Origin: Morococcus cerebrosus
GTDB taxonomy: Bacteria; Pseudomonadota; Gammaproteobacteria; Burkholderiales; Neisseriaceae
Direction of reading: 5' to 3'
Length of the DNA: 64,000 nucleotides
Assembly (NCBI RefSeq): GCF_022749515.1
Contig: NZ_CP094242.1
Coordinates: 62,001 to 126,000 of the forward strand
Part shown: piece after piece, positions 46,218 through 55,515 of the stretch
Layout: every line of letters starts with the position of its first letter
Numbering within the stretch: position 1 is the stretch's first letter
Position numbers and translations under genes: made by a program
Notes under the pieces: model-generated
What the model was told of the DNA's origin: nothing
The model's database searches: none
Seen by the model: the letters and a program-made list of their open reading frames with translations, nothing else

Positions 46218-47684
46218 TTATTGTGGTGTTTGTTCAAGGCTGAGGACTCGGAAGGTGTCTTTTAAAATAGTAAGAACTCCATCTATTCTATATGGATAAA
46301 TATTTTCGTTATCAAGAAAATCTTTATTTATCTGCTCTTGCCATGATCTTCTATCATGAAGGGTACTAACGTCAAAATGTATATTTGCAGTGCCATATAG
46401 AATGAGCATCATAGCAATTACATTTGTATTTGTATGAACCACACCAAAACTATTATTTGGAATATTCGCCAAAGACTGAATATTAAACAATCGAGCAAAA
46501 TCTTTGCTATCAGTACGATTTTTATTAATATCGTCCATTAAACTCGGATAGAAGCAGAAGATAAATACACCTGTAATGCGAAGCAAGGCATATTGCCAGA
46601 TTACCTTATTAAGTCCACCACTTAAAGAATGATATATCTCTAAAAATCGGACTAGTCGTTCCGTTTCTCTAAGCGATATATTGTTCCGTTCTATCATATC
46701 GCTGATAAAACCTATTATTGTTGGGGAACGTTCATCAATTAAAGCCTGAAGTTCACTAGCCATACGACTTTTTCGTATCAACTGTTTGAAATGTTCAACT
46801 GCAACCAAAGCCCGGTCTTCCTCGAACCGAGCCACAACTTTATCCGGCAAAGCAAAGCTGTACTTCAAAAACTTATCCAAATATTTTTGCGCATCTACTT
46901 CCATCCCATACCGATGATTAATCGCCGCACGCAGTTGCTTGGTGTTTGTCACCAGCACGACTTTGACGTTTTCAACATCAAAGACATGTTTGATGACTTC
47001 CAGCATATCGACGGCGTAATCGGGACGGCAGCGGTCGAGTTCGTCGATAAACAGGATAATCGGTTTTTCCGCTGCCAATTCTTTCAGGCAGGCTTTGAGC
47101 GTTTCCAGATTTTTTTCCGCTTCGATTTGCTCTTTCAACAAGGCTTCGACGGTTGCATCGATGGTATGGCTGGCGATTGTGGCAGCAGCATCGGTTACGG
47201 TTTCGGCCAAACTGTCTGCTTCTTGGTCGTCATTCATTATCTGTTGAAGCTCTTCTGCCAAATCGTCTGTATTTTGCTTTAGAACATGACCAACCGCTGC
47301 CTTGGCAACGGTTTTCATCAAGAATCCTGCGGCTTTCGTGATTCTCCTAATGCGATCTTTATGTTCTTCAATAAGCTTTTCGTCAGAACCTTCAGGCGTA
47401 CATGCTTTGATGATTTCGGCAAGCAATGCCAGCAGAGGCTCTCCGCTGTGGTCTGAACGGAAGGCGTCGATATAGACGGGCCGGTAATCGGGATGCTGCT
47501 CCTGCATGAGTCGAATCAGCTTTTGGCAAAATTCGGTTTTACCCGTTCCCCAGCCGCCGTCGATGACCATAGGGGAAAGGTCGATATCTGAGGTAAGCAG
47601 CCTGATGATGTTTTCAGCTATCGGCTTACGCTTGAATTCGTCTTGTGTAACGAAAGTGGTTTTTTCTGAAGTTTGGGTTTCCAT
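46218..47684 (-). CDS. KAP-family P-loop NTPase
   Basis: The start at 47684 ('METQTSEKTTFVTQDEFKRK') has AAAGGG 7 bp upstream; starts 17 residues earlier are possible. The 488-residue protein has Walker A 'GGWGTGKT' (43-50), Walker B 'IILFIDELDRCRP' (209-221) and the KAP-typical 'KVVLVTNTKQLRAAINHRYG' and 'YLDKFLKYSFALP'. No clear membrane helix is inserted after Walker A, unlike many KAP proteins. KAP NTPases include the phage-excluding PifA, and several defence systems use them; a defence role here is inference. The 3' half is much more AT-rich than the 5' half, and it stands alone beside a tRNA. Confidence 0.9.
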   Translation of the reverse strand: METQTSEKTTFVTQDEFKRKPIAENIIRLLTSDIDLSPMVIDGGWGTGKTEFCQKLIRLMQEQHPDYRPVYIDAFRSDHSGEPLLALLAEIIKACTPEGSDEKLIEEHKDRIRRITKAAGFLMKTVAKAAVGHVLKQNTDDLAEELQQIMNDDQEADSLAETVTDAAATIASHTIDATVEALLKEQIEAEKNLETLKACLKELAAEKPIILFIDELDRCRPDYAVDMLEVIKHVFDVENVKVVLVTNTKQLRAAINHRYGMEVDAQKYLDKFLKYSFALPDKVVARFEEDRALVAVEHFKQLIRKSRMASELQALIDERSPTIIGFISDMIERNNISLRETERLVRFLEIYHSLSGGLNKVIWQYALLRITGVFIFCFYPSLMDDINKNRTDSKDFARLFNIQSLANIPNNSFGVVHTNTNVIAMMLILYGTANIHFDVSTLHDRRSWQEQINKDFLDNENIYPYRIDGVLTILKDTFRVLSLEQTPQ

Positions 47685-47733
47685 GTCATCCCTTTGTTTA
47701 ATCATAAATTCAAATAAGAATACCCGTATCGTC

Positions 47734-47837
47734 ATTCCCGCACAGACGGGAATTCAGACCGCAATCATTCAACCGTAGGCCGGATACTTGTATCCGACAC
47801 AGTCGTCCAAGATGTCGGATTCAAGAATCCGACCTAC
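47734..47837. repeat. dRS3 repeat plus GTAGG...CCTAC inverted repeat
   Basis: dRS3 palindrome ATTCCC-N8-GGGAAT at 47734-47753. Then an imperfect inverted repeat, GTAGGCCGGATACTTG (from 47775) against CAAGAATCCGACCTAC (to 47837). A related GTCGGATAC...TCCGACTTAC pair recurs near 48313-48334. All are intergenic repeat DNA upstream of the KAP gene. Confidence 0.65.
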
Positions 47838-48381
47838 GACTACTTTAATTAAATTTATTTGCGCAATGAATCATAATTAAATTAAATTTATCATTATTCA
47901 TATTTACATAAGAAAGCACAATTTAACCTTTGTTTCTAGTATGATTAGAAATAGAATTTGAGAACACAATATTCCTTTGGTTTATTGCATATCTCTCCTT
48001 CCAATTTTTGAATGTTTCAAAAACTTTAGTATCTCATTTGATCTTTTGGAATCTTCTTTGAAAGTAGAGTTGGAGGTAAAGATGAAAAGTTTAATTACTT
48101 ATGCAATGGGACTCTACGGTTATGTGGGGGAGTGAGATTATACCAAAGAGATGTGTACAAAGCCGTATCGGTGAGAACCGATGTCCCCTACCAATAACAT
48201 AAAGACCGTTTGAAAACTATGTTTTGTTTTTAGACGGTCTTTATTCTGTTTTTCTATTAGCCAATTATAGGTTGGATTTTGTATCCGATAATTGGACATA
48301 ACATGATCGTAAGTCGGATACCCTCCGACTTACGATTTATTTTTCAGACGGCCTTTCCACATTTTGCGCTATCGGCAGACA
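47838..48381. other. AT-rich non-coding stretch with small ORF and hairpins
   Basis: About 540 bases without a normal gene. It holds a 17-codon ORF with an excellent SD (48082-48135), a GNRA-tetraloop hairpin ATCGGT-GAGA-ACCGAT (48167-48182) and a long hairpin with degenerate DUS arms (48201-48243). An AG-dialect DUS, TTCAGACGGCCT (48343-48354), follows. Composition differs from the core genes. No mucosa-dialect DUS is present. Confidence 0.6.
48082..48135 (+). CDS. Possible 17-residue peptide ORF
   Basis: GGAGGT (48072-48077) lies 4 bases before an ATG encoding MKSLITYAMGLYGYVGE and a TGA. The SD is better than those of most genes in the window. The peptide is hydrophobic in the middle; it could be a leader peptide, a small membrane peptide or chance. 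It resembles nothing I can name. Confidence 0.3.
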   Translation: MKSLITYAMGLYGYVGE

Positions 48382-48384
48382 AGC

Positions 48385-48672
48385 CTACTTCGCCCCCTTA
48401 AACCCGCGCTTCAAATGCACCATCAGCAACGCCACCGCCGCAGGGGTGACGCCGGAAATTCGGCTTGCCTGTCCAACGGTTTCGGGTTTGTGCTGGTTGA
48501 GCTTTTGCTGCACTTCGGCGTATAAACCTTTGACTTTGCTGTAATCGATATCCTCGGGCAGCTTTAAGGTTTCGATGTCGCGGCGGCTGTCGATTTCTTC
48601 GTTTTGGCGGTCGATATAGCCTTGGTATTTGACTTGGATTTCGACTTGCTCAATCACGTTTTCAGGCAGCCT
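48385..48672 (-). pseudogene. Duplicate 3' end of mnmG (foreign copy)
   Basis: About 90 residues correspond to the C-terminus of the resident MnmG ('[20 protein letters not shown]' to '[13 protein letters not shown]'), at roughly 92% DNA identity, so it is a diverged copy. Homology begins exactly at a DUS: here AGGCTGCCTGAA (minus strand, 48661-48672, read R-L-P-E), where the resident gene has AGGTCGTCTGAA (read R-S-S-E). Upstream of that point the frame runs into unrelated sequence. It cannot make a functional enzyme. Confidence 0.9.
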
Positions 48673-48796
48673 GCACTGGCCGAATGTCAAACGGACTAAG
48701 GCGGTTGAAGAAGCCCTCAACCGCTGGACGAGAAAAGCATTGGATGATGAGATGTCGGGTGATTTGTTTTTAGTGGCGCTCGCCAATAGCATTTAA
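48671..48796 (+). pseudogene. Unidentified gene 3' fragment
   Basis: On the plus strand, directly abutting the mnmG fragment, 41 codons read '[20 protein letters not shown]' to '[12 protein letters not shown]' and a TAA. Charged, helical composition looks like a real protein C-terminus, but no start codon or upstream frame remains. The antisense reading is the spurious N-terminus of the mnmG fragment ORF. Origin unknown. Confidence 0.4.
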
Positions 48797-48838
48797 GCAT
48801 TGCGCTTGAATTGCGAATACAAGGGCATCACAAGCCGT

Positions 48839-50194
48839 TCAATAACCTTTCTGATTTAAATAGCGGTATTGGTTGCAGGCTTCTTGAACTCCACCATCAC
48901 ATGCTTTACCGAACCATTCCTTGCTAAGATGCAAATCTTGGCGCACGCCTTGTCCGATGTGATACATCTCACCCAAATTATATTGGGCTTCGGCATGTCC
49001 CTGTTCCGCCGCTTTACGAAACCATCTGAACGCTTCGGCATCGTCTTGGCGTACGCCTTGTCCGTTGTCATACATAACACCCAAATTAAATTGAGCATCG
49101 GCATCCCCCTGTTCCGTTGCTTTGCGAAACCATCTGAGCGCTTCAGCATAGTCTTGGTGCACGCCATATCCGTTGTAATACATCGCCCCTAGATTATTTT
49201 GGGCATCGGCATTCCCCTGATCCGCCGCTTGGCGATACCATTTGACTGCTTCGGCATAGTCTTGGCGCACGCCATATCCGTTGTAATACATCGCCCCTAG
49301 ATTATTTGGGGCATCGGCATTCCCCTGTTCTGCTGCTTTGCGAAACCATCTGAGCGCTTCAGCATAGTCTTGGCGCACGCCATATCCGTTGTAATACATC
49401 GCCCCTAGATTATTTTGGGCATAGGCATCCCCCTGTTCTGCCGCTTGGCGATACCATTTGACTGCTTCGGCATAGTCTTGGCGCACGCCTTGTCCGTTGT
49501 CATACATAACACCCAGATTATATTGGGCTTTGACATACCCCTGCTCCGCCGCTTCGCGAAACCATCTGAATGCTTCGGCATAGTCTTGGCGCACGCCTTG
49601 TCCGATGTGATACATCAGACCCAAATTATATTGGGCTTCAGCATGTCCCTGTTCCGTCGCTTTGCGATACCATCCGAGTGCTTCGGCATGGTCTTGGCGC
49701 ACGCCTTGCCCGTTGTTATACATCACACCCAGATTATATTGGGCTTTGACATACCCCTGATCCGCCGCTTGGCGATACCATTTGACCGCTTCGGCATAGT
49801 CTTGGCGTACGCCTTGTCCTTTTTCATACATAACACCCAAATTATATTGGGCATAGGCATCCCCCTGTTCTGCTGCTTTGCGATACCATCTGAGTACTTC
49901 GGCATAGTCTTGGCGCACGCCTTGTCCGTTGCCATACATAACACCCAAATTAAATTGGGCGTCGGCAAACCCCTGCGCTGCCGCTTGGCGATACCATTTG
50001 ACCGCTTCGGCATAGTCTTGGCGTACGCCTCGTCCGTTTTCATACATCACACCCAAATTATATTGGGCATAGGCATATCCCTGTTCCGCCAACTGCAGGG
50101 TTTGCCGGAAATCCAATGCGTCATCCGCCCAAACTGCCTGATTCAAACCCAAAGCCAGCAATGCGGTTGCCAGTAATTTTGTCAAATGCTTCAT
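48839..50194 (-). CDS. Exported Sel1-repeat protein with 11 tandem units
   Basis: The 451-residue protein has a signal peptide ('KLLATALLALGLNQAVWADD') and eleven 36-residue Sel1-like repeats of the form 'AEQG-x-A-x-AQYNLGVMYxNGQGVRQDYAEAxxWYRxA'. It ends with a cysteine-containing cap ('CDGGVQEACNQYRYLNQKGY'). Sel1 repeats form alpha/alpha solenoids that bind proteins or peptidoglycan-linked partners; a periplasmic scaffold is likely. The 108-bp DNA units are close to identical, so copy number should vary by slippage or recombination. It lies between two copies of the mnmG 3' end. Confidence 0.93.
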   Translation of the reverse strand: MKHLTKLLATALLALGLNQAVWADDALDFRQTLQLAEQGYAYAQYNLGVMYENGRGVRQDYAEAVKWYRQAAAQGFADAQFNLGVMYGNGQGVRQDYAEVLRWYRKAAEQGDAYAQYNLGVMYEKGQGVRQDYAEAVKWYRQAADQGYVKAQYNLGVMYNNGQGVRQDHAEALGWYRKATEQGHAEAQYNLGLMYHIGQGVRQDYAEAFRWFREAAEQGYVKAQYNLGVMYDNGQGVRQDYAEAVKWYRQAAEQGDAYAQNNLGAMYYNGYGVRQDYAEALRWFRKAAEQGNADAPNNLGAMYYNGYGVRQDYAEAVKWYRQAADQGNADAQNNLGAMYYNGYGVHQDYAEALRWFRKATEQGDADAQFNLGVMYDNGQGVRQDDAEAFRWFRKAAEQGHAEAQYNLGEMYHIGQGVRQDLHLSKEWFGKACDGGVQEACNQYRYLNQKGY

Positions 50195-50334
50195 TTTAAT
50201 TCTCTTATGGTTTTAAAAACGTTCATGTATGGGCGCGTGGTATGTGCTCGAAATCTTCATACCGTCTGAAAAACGGATTTCATTCCTATTGTTTCATGAC
50301 GGCTATTTGTGTGCAGCCTGCACTTTCAAGCAGC
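50195..50334. repeat. Junction between the Sel1 gene and mnmG, with non-mucosa DUS
   Basis: Contains ATACCGTCTGAA (50259-50270, one base from the meningococcal AT-DUS). TTCAAGCAGCCT (50325-50336) is one base from the complement of AGGCTGCCTGAA; GTGCAGCCTGCA (50311-50322) is close to a Kingella-type DUS. No AGGTCGTCTGAA. Confidence 0.6.
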
Positions 50335-52221
50335 CTACTTCGCCCCCTTAAACCCGCGTTTCAAATGCACCATCAGCAACGCCACCGCCGCAGGCGTTAC
50401 GCCGGAGATGCGGCTGGCTTGGCCGACGGTTTCGGGTTTGTGCTGGTTGAGCTTTTGCTGCACTTCTGCCGACAAGCCTTTGACTTTGCTGTAATCGATG
50501 TCGTCGGGCAGCTTTAAGGTTTCGATATCGCGGCGGCTGTCGATTTCTTCGTTTTGGCGGTCGATATAGCCTTGGTATTTGACTTGGTTTTCGACTTGTT
50601 CGACCACTTCGGCAGACAGGTTTTCAGACGACCTTGCGCCTTCGAGCGTCATCAGTGTGGCGTAGTCGAGGTTCGGGCGGCGCAGGAGGTCGTGCAGGTT
50701 GGCTTCGCGGCTGAGTTTTTGGCCGAATACGCGGATTTGTTCATCTTCGGCGAGTTTTTGCGGCGTGTACCACGTTGTTTTCAAACGTTGGATTTCGCGT
50801 TCGATGGCTTCGCGTTTTTCGTTGAACATGCGCCATTGTTCTTCACCCACTAAGCCGATTTTGTAGCCGTCTTCGGTCAGGCGCATATCGGCGTTGTCTT
50901 CCCTAAGTTGCAGGCGGTATTCGGCGCGGCTGGTGAACATGCGGTAGGGTTCGTTCACGCCTTTGGTGATGAGGTCGTCCACCAATACGCCGAGATAGGC
51001 TTGTTCGCGGCGCAGCAGGAGCGGGGCTTGTTCGCGGACGTATTGCACGGCGTTTGCGCCTGCAAGCAGGCCTTGTGCGGCGGCTTCTTCGTAGCCGGTG
51101 GTACCGTTGATTTGTCCGGCGAAAAAGAGGCCTTGGATGGTTTTGGTTTCGAGGCTGGCTTTGAGGTTGCGCGGGTCGAAGTAGTCGTATTCGATGGCGT
51201 AGCCGGGGCGCAGGATATGGGCGTTTTCAAGGCCTTTCATGCTGCGCACGAGCGCGATTTGGATGTCGAACGGCAGGCTGGTGGAAATACCGTTGGGGTA
51301 GTATTCGTTGGTGGTCAGACCTTCGGGTTCAAGGAAAATCTGATGGCTGTCTTTGTCGGCGAAGCGGTTGATTTTGTCTTCGATAGACGGACAGTAGCGC
51401 GGACCAACGCCTTCGATTTTGCCGGTGAACATGGGGCTGCGGTCGAAGCCTGAGCGGATGATATCGTGGGTTTGCAGGTTGGTATGCGTAATCCAGCAGG
51501 ACACTTGGCGCGGGTGCATATCGGCGTTGCCGCGCACGGAAAAGACGGGCACGGGCGTGTCGCCGGGCTGTTCGGTAAGTTGGGAGAAATCAATCGTGCG
51601 CCCGTCGATGCGCGGCGGCGTGCCGGTTTTCAGACGACCTTGCGGCAGGTTTAATTCACGCAAACGTCCGCCCAGCGATTTGGCAGCGGGGTCGCCGGCG
51701 CGGCCGCCTTCGTAGTTTTCCAAACCGATGTGGATTTTGCCGGACAAAAACGTGCCTGCGGTTAGCACGACGGCGCGGGCTTTAAATTCCACGCCCATCG
51801 CGGTGATTACGCCTGAAATGCGGTCGCCGTCGAGCGTTACGTCGTCAACCGACTGCTGGAAGAGGTCGAGGTTTTCTTGGTTTTCCAGCATTTCGCGGAT
51901 GGCGGCTTTATAGAGAATGCGGTCCGCCTGCGCGCGCGTGGCACGAACTGCCGCGCCTTTGCTGGCGTTCAGGCGGCGGAACTGGATGCCGGATTTGTCG
52001 GTTGCCAACGCCATCGCGCCGCCGAGCGCGTCGAGTTCGCGTACGAGATGGCCTTTGCCGATGCCTCCGATGGAAGGGTTGCACGACATTTGTCCGAGCG
52101 TTTCGATGTTGTGTGTGAGCAAAAGCGTCTGCGCGCCCATGCGTGCGGCGGCGAGCGCGGCTTCCGTGCCTGCGTGTCCGCCGCCGACGACGATGACGTC
52201 GTAGGTTTTGGGGTAAATCAT
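50335..52221 (-). CDS. mnmG: tRNA uridine-5-carboxymethylaminomethyl modification enzyme MnmG (GidA)
   Basis: With MnmE it installs cmnm5 at the wobble uridine of tRNA. The start chosen gives '[20 protein letters not shown]'; an ATG three codons upstream (52230) is possible, and neither has a clear SD. The 628-residue protein has the FAD-binding '[18 protein letters not shown]', '[17 protein letters not shown]', 'TGTPPRID' and the C-terminal MnmE-binding helical domain. Two in-frame DUS copies (50633-50644 and 51629-51640) are read as 'RSSENL' and 'QGRLKT'. Confidence 0.97.
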   Translation of the reverse strand: MIYPKTYDVIVVGGGHAGTEAALAAARMGAQTLLLTHNIETLGQMSCNPSIGGIGKGHLVRELDALGGAMALATDKSGIQFRRLNASKGAAVRATRAQADRILYKAAIREMLENQENLDLFQQSVDDVTLDGDRISGVITAMGVEFKARAVVLTAGTFLSGKIHIGLENYEGGRAGDPAAKSLGGRLRELNLPQGRLKTGTPPRIDGRTIDFSQLTEQPGDTPVPVFSVRGNADMHPRQVSCWITHTNLQTHDIIRSGFDRSPMFTGKIEGVGPRYCPSIEDKINRFADKDSHQIFLEPEGLTTNEYYPNGISTSLPFDIQIALVRSMKGLENAHILRPGYAIEYDYFDPRNLKASLETKTIQGLFFAGQINGTTGYEEAAAQGLLAGANAVQYVREQAPLLLRREQAYLGVLVDDLITKGVNEPYRMFTSRAEYRLQLREDNADMRLTEDGYKIGLVGEEQWRMFNEKREAIEREIQRLKTTWYTPQKLAEDEQIRVFGQKLSREANLHDLLRRPNLDYATLMTLEGARSSENLSAEVVEQVENQVKYQGYIDRQNEEIDSRRDIETLKLPDDIDYSKVKGLSAEVQQKLNQHKPETVGQASRISGVTPAAVALLMVHLKRGFKGAK

Positions 52222-52657
52222 GTGGGTCATGTGTGTCAACGTGCCTAATGGTTTCAGACGACCTCTTTTCTCTGACGGAGGTCGTCCGAAAATATAATGA
52301 ATTCAAAAATAAACGTGGGATTGTACGCTTTTTCGGGGGGATTTGACAGGTGGAAAGGCGCTTGCGGGTACGGGATGGGAAAAAGGTCGTCTGAAAATCC
52401 GGCTTCACCGAAATGAAAACGGATAAAACGGGTTTGACCAAATCTCAAATCCACAGTTTTTTGGAAGAATTTAGATGAATTTTGCAGACAACGAATGCGT
52501 TACGTTGCCGCACGCAATCTTTGGATTTCCGACCATCCGTTACCATACATAGGGGAGAGGATATTGAGAAAAAAGAAGGTCGTCTGAAAACCAAGTTTCG
52601 GTTTTTGAGACGACCTTTTGCTTGATCAAATCACTTCAATGCATTGCCCGATGGGAA
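52222..52657. terminator. Intergenic region with two DUS hairpins
   Basis: TTCAGACGACCT (52253-52264) with AGGTCGTCCGAA (52279-52290, one mismatch); a lone AGGTCGTCTGAA (52384-52395); and AGGTCGTCTGAA (52577-52588) with TTGAGACGACCT (52605-52616), which would terminate pyrH. No gene is supported between them. Confidence 0.65.
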
Positions 52658-53377
52658 TCAGCAGTGAACCAGCGTGCCTTCGTCTTCGCCGGTAATGACG
52701 CGTTTGAGCGAGCCTTGTTTGGCGATGCCGAAGACGACGATGTTGAGTTTTCGTTCGCGGCAGAGGGCGAAGGCAGTCGCATCCATGACCTTGAGGTTTT
52801 TGTTCAAGGCTTCGTCAAAGGTAATGGTTTCGTAGCGTGTAGCGGACGGGTCTTTTTTCGGGTCTGCGGTATAAACGCCGTCCACATTGGTGGCTTTGAG
52901 CATGACGTCGCAGTTCATTTCGGCTCCGCGCAGGGCGGCGGCGGTGTCGGTGGTGAAGAACGGGTTGCCCGTACCGGCGGCGAAGATGACGACTTTGCCT
53001 TCTTCGAGGTATTGGATGGCTTTGGGGCGGGCGTAGGTTTCGGCGATTTGCTGCATGGAAAGTGCGGATTGCACGCGCGCTTTGATGCCGAGGGTTTCGA
53101 AAGCATCTTTGAGGGCGAGCGCATTCATGACGGTCGCCATCATGCCCATGTAGTCGGCGGTAGCGCGGTCCATGCTGCCTGCCTGGGCGGATACGCCGCG
53201 GAAGATGTTGCCGCCGCCGACGACGATGCCGACTTGTACGCCCATTTTGACGATTTCGGCGATTTCACCGACGGTTTGGACGATGGTGTCGTGGTTGATG
53301 CCGAAAGGGTCGGAACCCATCAGGGATTCGCCGGAGAGTTTCAGTAATACGCGTTTGTATTTGATTTGCTGTGTCAT
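52658..53377 (-). CDS. pyrH: UMP kinase
   Basis: Phosphorylates UMP to UDP. The start at 53377 gives '[20 protein letters not shown]', the canonical beginning; 62 upstream codons in frame are not coding. The 239-residue hexameric amino-acid-kinase-fold enzyme has '[20 protein letters not shown]', '[20 protein letters not shown]' and '[18 protein letters not shown]'. It ends the rpsB-tsf-pyrH cluster. Confidence 0.96.
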   Translation of the reverse strand: MTQQIKYKRVLLKLSGESLMGSDPFGINHDTIVQTVGEIAEIVKMGVQVGIVVGGGNIFRGVSAQAGSMDRATADYMGMMATVMNALALKDAFETLGIKARVQSALSMQQIAETYARPKAIQYLEEGKVVIFAAGTGNPFFTTDTAAALRGAEMNCDVMLKATNVDGVYTADPKKDPSATRYETITFDEALNKNLKVMDATAFALCRERKLNIVVFGIAKQGSLKRVITGEDEGTLVHC

Positions 53378-53757
53378 GGGATACCTTGCTTTCTTTGGGT
53401 GGATAGCGCCGAGTGAGCAGGGCGAACTGACTATTCGATAACGGTGGTATTTTGCTCCGTAAACGGCATATTCTGTGTTAAAAATACTCGCAAGATGTCC
53501 AATCTTGTTGCGCTTTTTGCCTTGAATCTGCCGTTTTCTGTACCAAAAACTGACTCGTTCCAAACGATCAGTTCACCCTGTGGCGCTGCTTCAATTCGGG
53601 GAAAGGGCGTTTGATTTTTCAGACGACCTTTCGGGATGTTTGGCTGACAGGATAACGCGTTTTCCGTAGGTGTATGGGTTTGGATAAATTATTAAGTGTT
53701 GATTCTGATGAAATATTTTCTGTTCGACAGTATTTTAAACAGTGTAACTCTCAAAAA
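53378..53757. other. Intergenic region between tsf and pyrH
   Basis: About 380 bases with one DUS (TTCAGACGACCT 53618-53629) and otherwise nothing I can assign. It presumably holds the pyrH promoter. An in-frame extension of pyrH into it is not coding-like. Confidence 0.5.
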
Positions 53758-53795
53758 AAAGCACCCTGATTCGTTTGGAATCCAGGTGCTTTCTT
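53758..53795 (-). terminator. Terminator after tsf
   Basis: AAAGCACC...GGTGCTTT with inner GATTC/GGAATC pairing, loop GTTT, and A/T tracts on both sides. It ends the rpsB-tsf transcript. Confidence 0.8.
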
Positions 53796-53808
53796 TTTCA
53801 TTTCTGCC

Positions 53809-54663
53809 TTACACTTTAGCAGCAGCGGCAACTTCGGCTGCGTAGTCGACAACGGCTTTTTCGATACCGTCGCCTACTTTGTAACGTACGAAGCTGATGA
53901 TTTCAGTGCCGTTTTCTTTAGCGAATTGGGCAACAGTTTGGTCAGGGTTCATTACGAATGCTTGGCCGTTCAGGGTGATTTCGGCCAAGAATTTGCGGAT
54001 ACGGCCTTCAACCATTTTAGCGGCGATGTCGGCAGGTTTGCCGGAAGCGATGGCTTGCTCGGTGTAGATGTGGCGTTCTTTTTCGATGGTTTCGGCATCT
54101 ACTTCGGCTTCGGTTACGCATTGCGGTTTGGCGGCAACGATGTGCATACCGATTTTACGCGCTACGTCTTCAGAGCCTTTGAACTCAACCAATACGCCTT
54201 CGGTAGCCAATGCACCGTGGATGTAGGCAACCAGTTGGTTAGCGGTATCGATCACTTGGAAGCGGCGGACAGACATGTTCTCGCCCAATTTGGCGATGAT
54301 TGCTTTGCGTTCTGTTTCAACCAGTTCGCTCAGTTCTTCAACGGTAGCCGGTTTTTTCTCGGCAGCGGTTTTCGCAACGAAGTTGGCGAATTCTACGAAG
54401 CCTGCGTCTTTGGCAACGAAGTCGGTTTCGCAGTTTACTTCAACCAATGCGCCGACATTGCCGTTGATGGCGTAAGCCAATACGCCTTCGGCAGCGGTAC
54501 GGCCAGCCAGTTTGCCGGCTTTCGCGCCGGATTTGATGCGCAGGATTTCTTCGGCTTTTTCGAAGTTGCCTTCGGCTTCAACCAAGGCTTTTTTGCATTC
54601 CATCATGCCCAGGCCGGTAGCGGCGCGCAGGTCGGCAACCATTTTTGCAGTAATTTCTGCCAT
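53809..54663 (-). CDS. tsf: Elongation factor Ts
   Basis: Guanine-nucleotide exchange factor for EF-Tu. The start at 54663 ('[20 protein letters not shown]') has AGGAG upstream. The 284-residue protein has the UBA-like N-terminus ('[20 protein letters not shown]') and the core exchange region ('[20 protein letters not shown]'). It follows rpsB with a small hairpin (54687-54708) in the gap. Confidence 0.97.
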   Translation of the reverse strand: MAEITAKMVADLRAATGLGMMECKKALVEAEGNFEKAEEILRIKSGAKAGKLAGRTAAEGVLAYAINGNVGALVEVNCETDFVAKDAGFVEFANFVAKTAAEKKPATVEELSELVETERKAIIAKLGENMSVRRFQVIDTANQLVAYIHGALATEGVLVEFKGSEDVARKIGMHIVAAKPQCVTEAEVDAETIEKERHIYTEQAIASGKPADIAAKMVEGRIRKFLAEITLNGQAFVMNPDQTVAQFAKENGTEIISFVRYKVGDGIEKAVVDYAAEVAAAAKV

Positions 54664-54786
54664 TTTGAATCTCCTAGATTTTGGGGAAACGCGGGGTATC
54701 CGCGTTTGGGAATGGGGTCGTCTGAAAAGGCTTTTCAGAACGGGATTTGAGAAAAGGGGCATAACGCCCCTCTTCGGTTTGCCGGA

Positions 54787-55515
54787 TTACTCGGCAGCAG
54801 CTTCTTGGGCAGCGGCTACGGTTTCTTGCAGCGCTTGGTTTTTGCCTTCCAAAACTGCGTCGGCGATGCCGCGGCAGTACAGGCGGATGGCTTTGGCGGA
54901 GTCGTCGTTACCAGGGATGACGTATTTCACGCCGTCAGGGCTGTTGTTGGTATCGACTACGGCGATAACGGGGATGCCCAGTTTTTCAGCCTCGACCAAA
55001 GTACCTTTTTGGTAGCCGGTATCGATAACGAAAATCGCGTCAGGCAGGCCTTTCATGTTTTTGATACCGCCCAAAGAACGTTCCAGTTTTTCAACGTCGC
55101 GTTGCATTTCCAGAATTTCTTTTTTGTTGAAACCGCCTTCGGCAGCGTTTTCCAAAGCGGCGGTTTTTTCTTCCAGGCGTTTGATGGATTGCTTAACGGT
55201 TTTGTAGTTGGTCAGCATGCCGCCCAACCAACGGTGATCGACGAAAGGCATACCGGCGCGGGTAGCTTCTTCGCGGATGATTTCACGCGCTTGACGTTTG
55301 GTGCCGACAAACAGCACGGTGCCTTTGTTGGCAACCAGACGGCGTACGGCTTCTTGCGCTTCTTGGAACATCGGCAGGGTTTTTTCCAGGTTGACGATGT
55401 GGATTTTATTGCGCGCACCGAAAATGTATTGTGCCATTTTCGGGTTCCAGAAACGGGTTTGGTGGCCGAAGTGAACGCCGGCTTCAATCATCTGACGCAT
55501 AGTAATTTGAGACAT
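54787..55515 (-). CDS. rpsB: Ribosomal protein S2
   Basis: The 242-residue S2 starts '[20 protein letters not shown]', with AAGGAAAT upstream, and has '[20 protein letters not shown]' and '[20 protein letters not shown]'. First gene of the rpsB-tsf operon. Confidence 0.97.
   Translation of the reverse strand: MSQITMRQMIEAGVHFGHQTRFWNPKMAQYIFGARNKIHIVNLEKTLPMFQEAQEAVRRLVANKGTVLFVGTKRQAREIIREEATRAGMPFVDHRWLGGMLTNYKTVKQSIKRLEEKTAALENAAEGGFNKKEILEMQRDVEKLERSLGGIKNMKGLPDAIFVIDTGYQKGTLVEAEKLGIPVIAVVDTNNSPDGVKYVIPGNDDSAKAIRLYCRGIADAVLEGKNQALQETVAAAQEAAAE

Noticed and set aside
48158..48190. Group II intron domain V
   Set aside because: Only the 5' strand and tetraloop fit; the 3' strand (CCCCTACC) cannot pair with AGCCGTA, and no reverse transcriptase is present. 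Kept only as a note in a finding.
48839..50194. Regularly spaced repeats resembling a CRISPR array
   Set aside because: The period is 108 bp with no unique spacers, and the units are in frame as 36-residue Sel1 repeats.
53378..53563. N-terminal extension of pyrH
   Set aside because: The 62 added residues are not coding-like, and the conserved UMP kinase start with its SD is at 53377.
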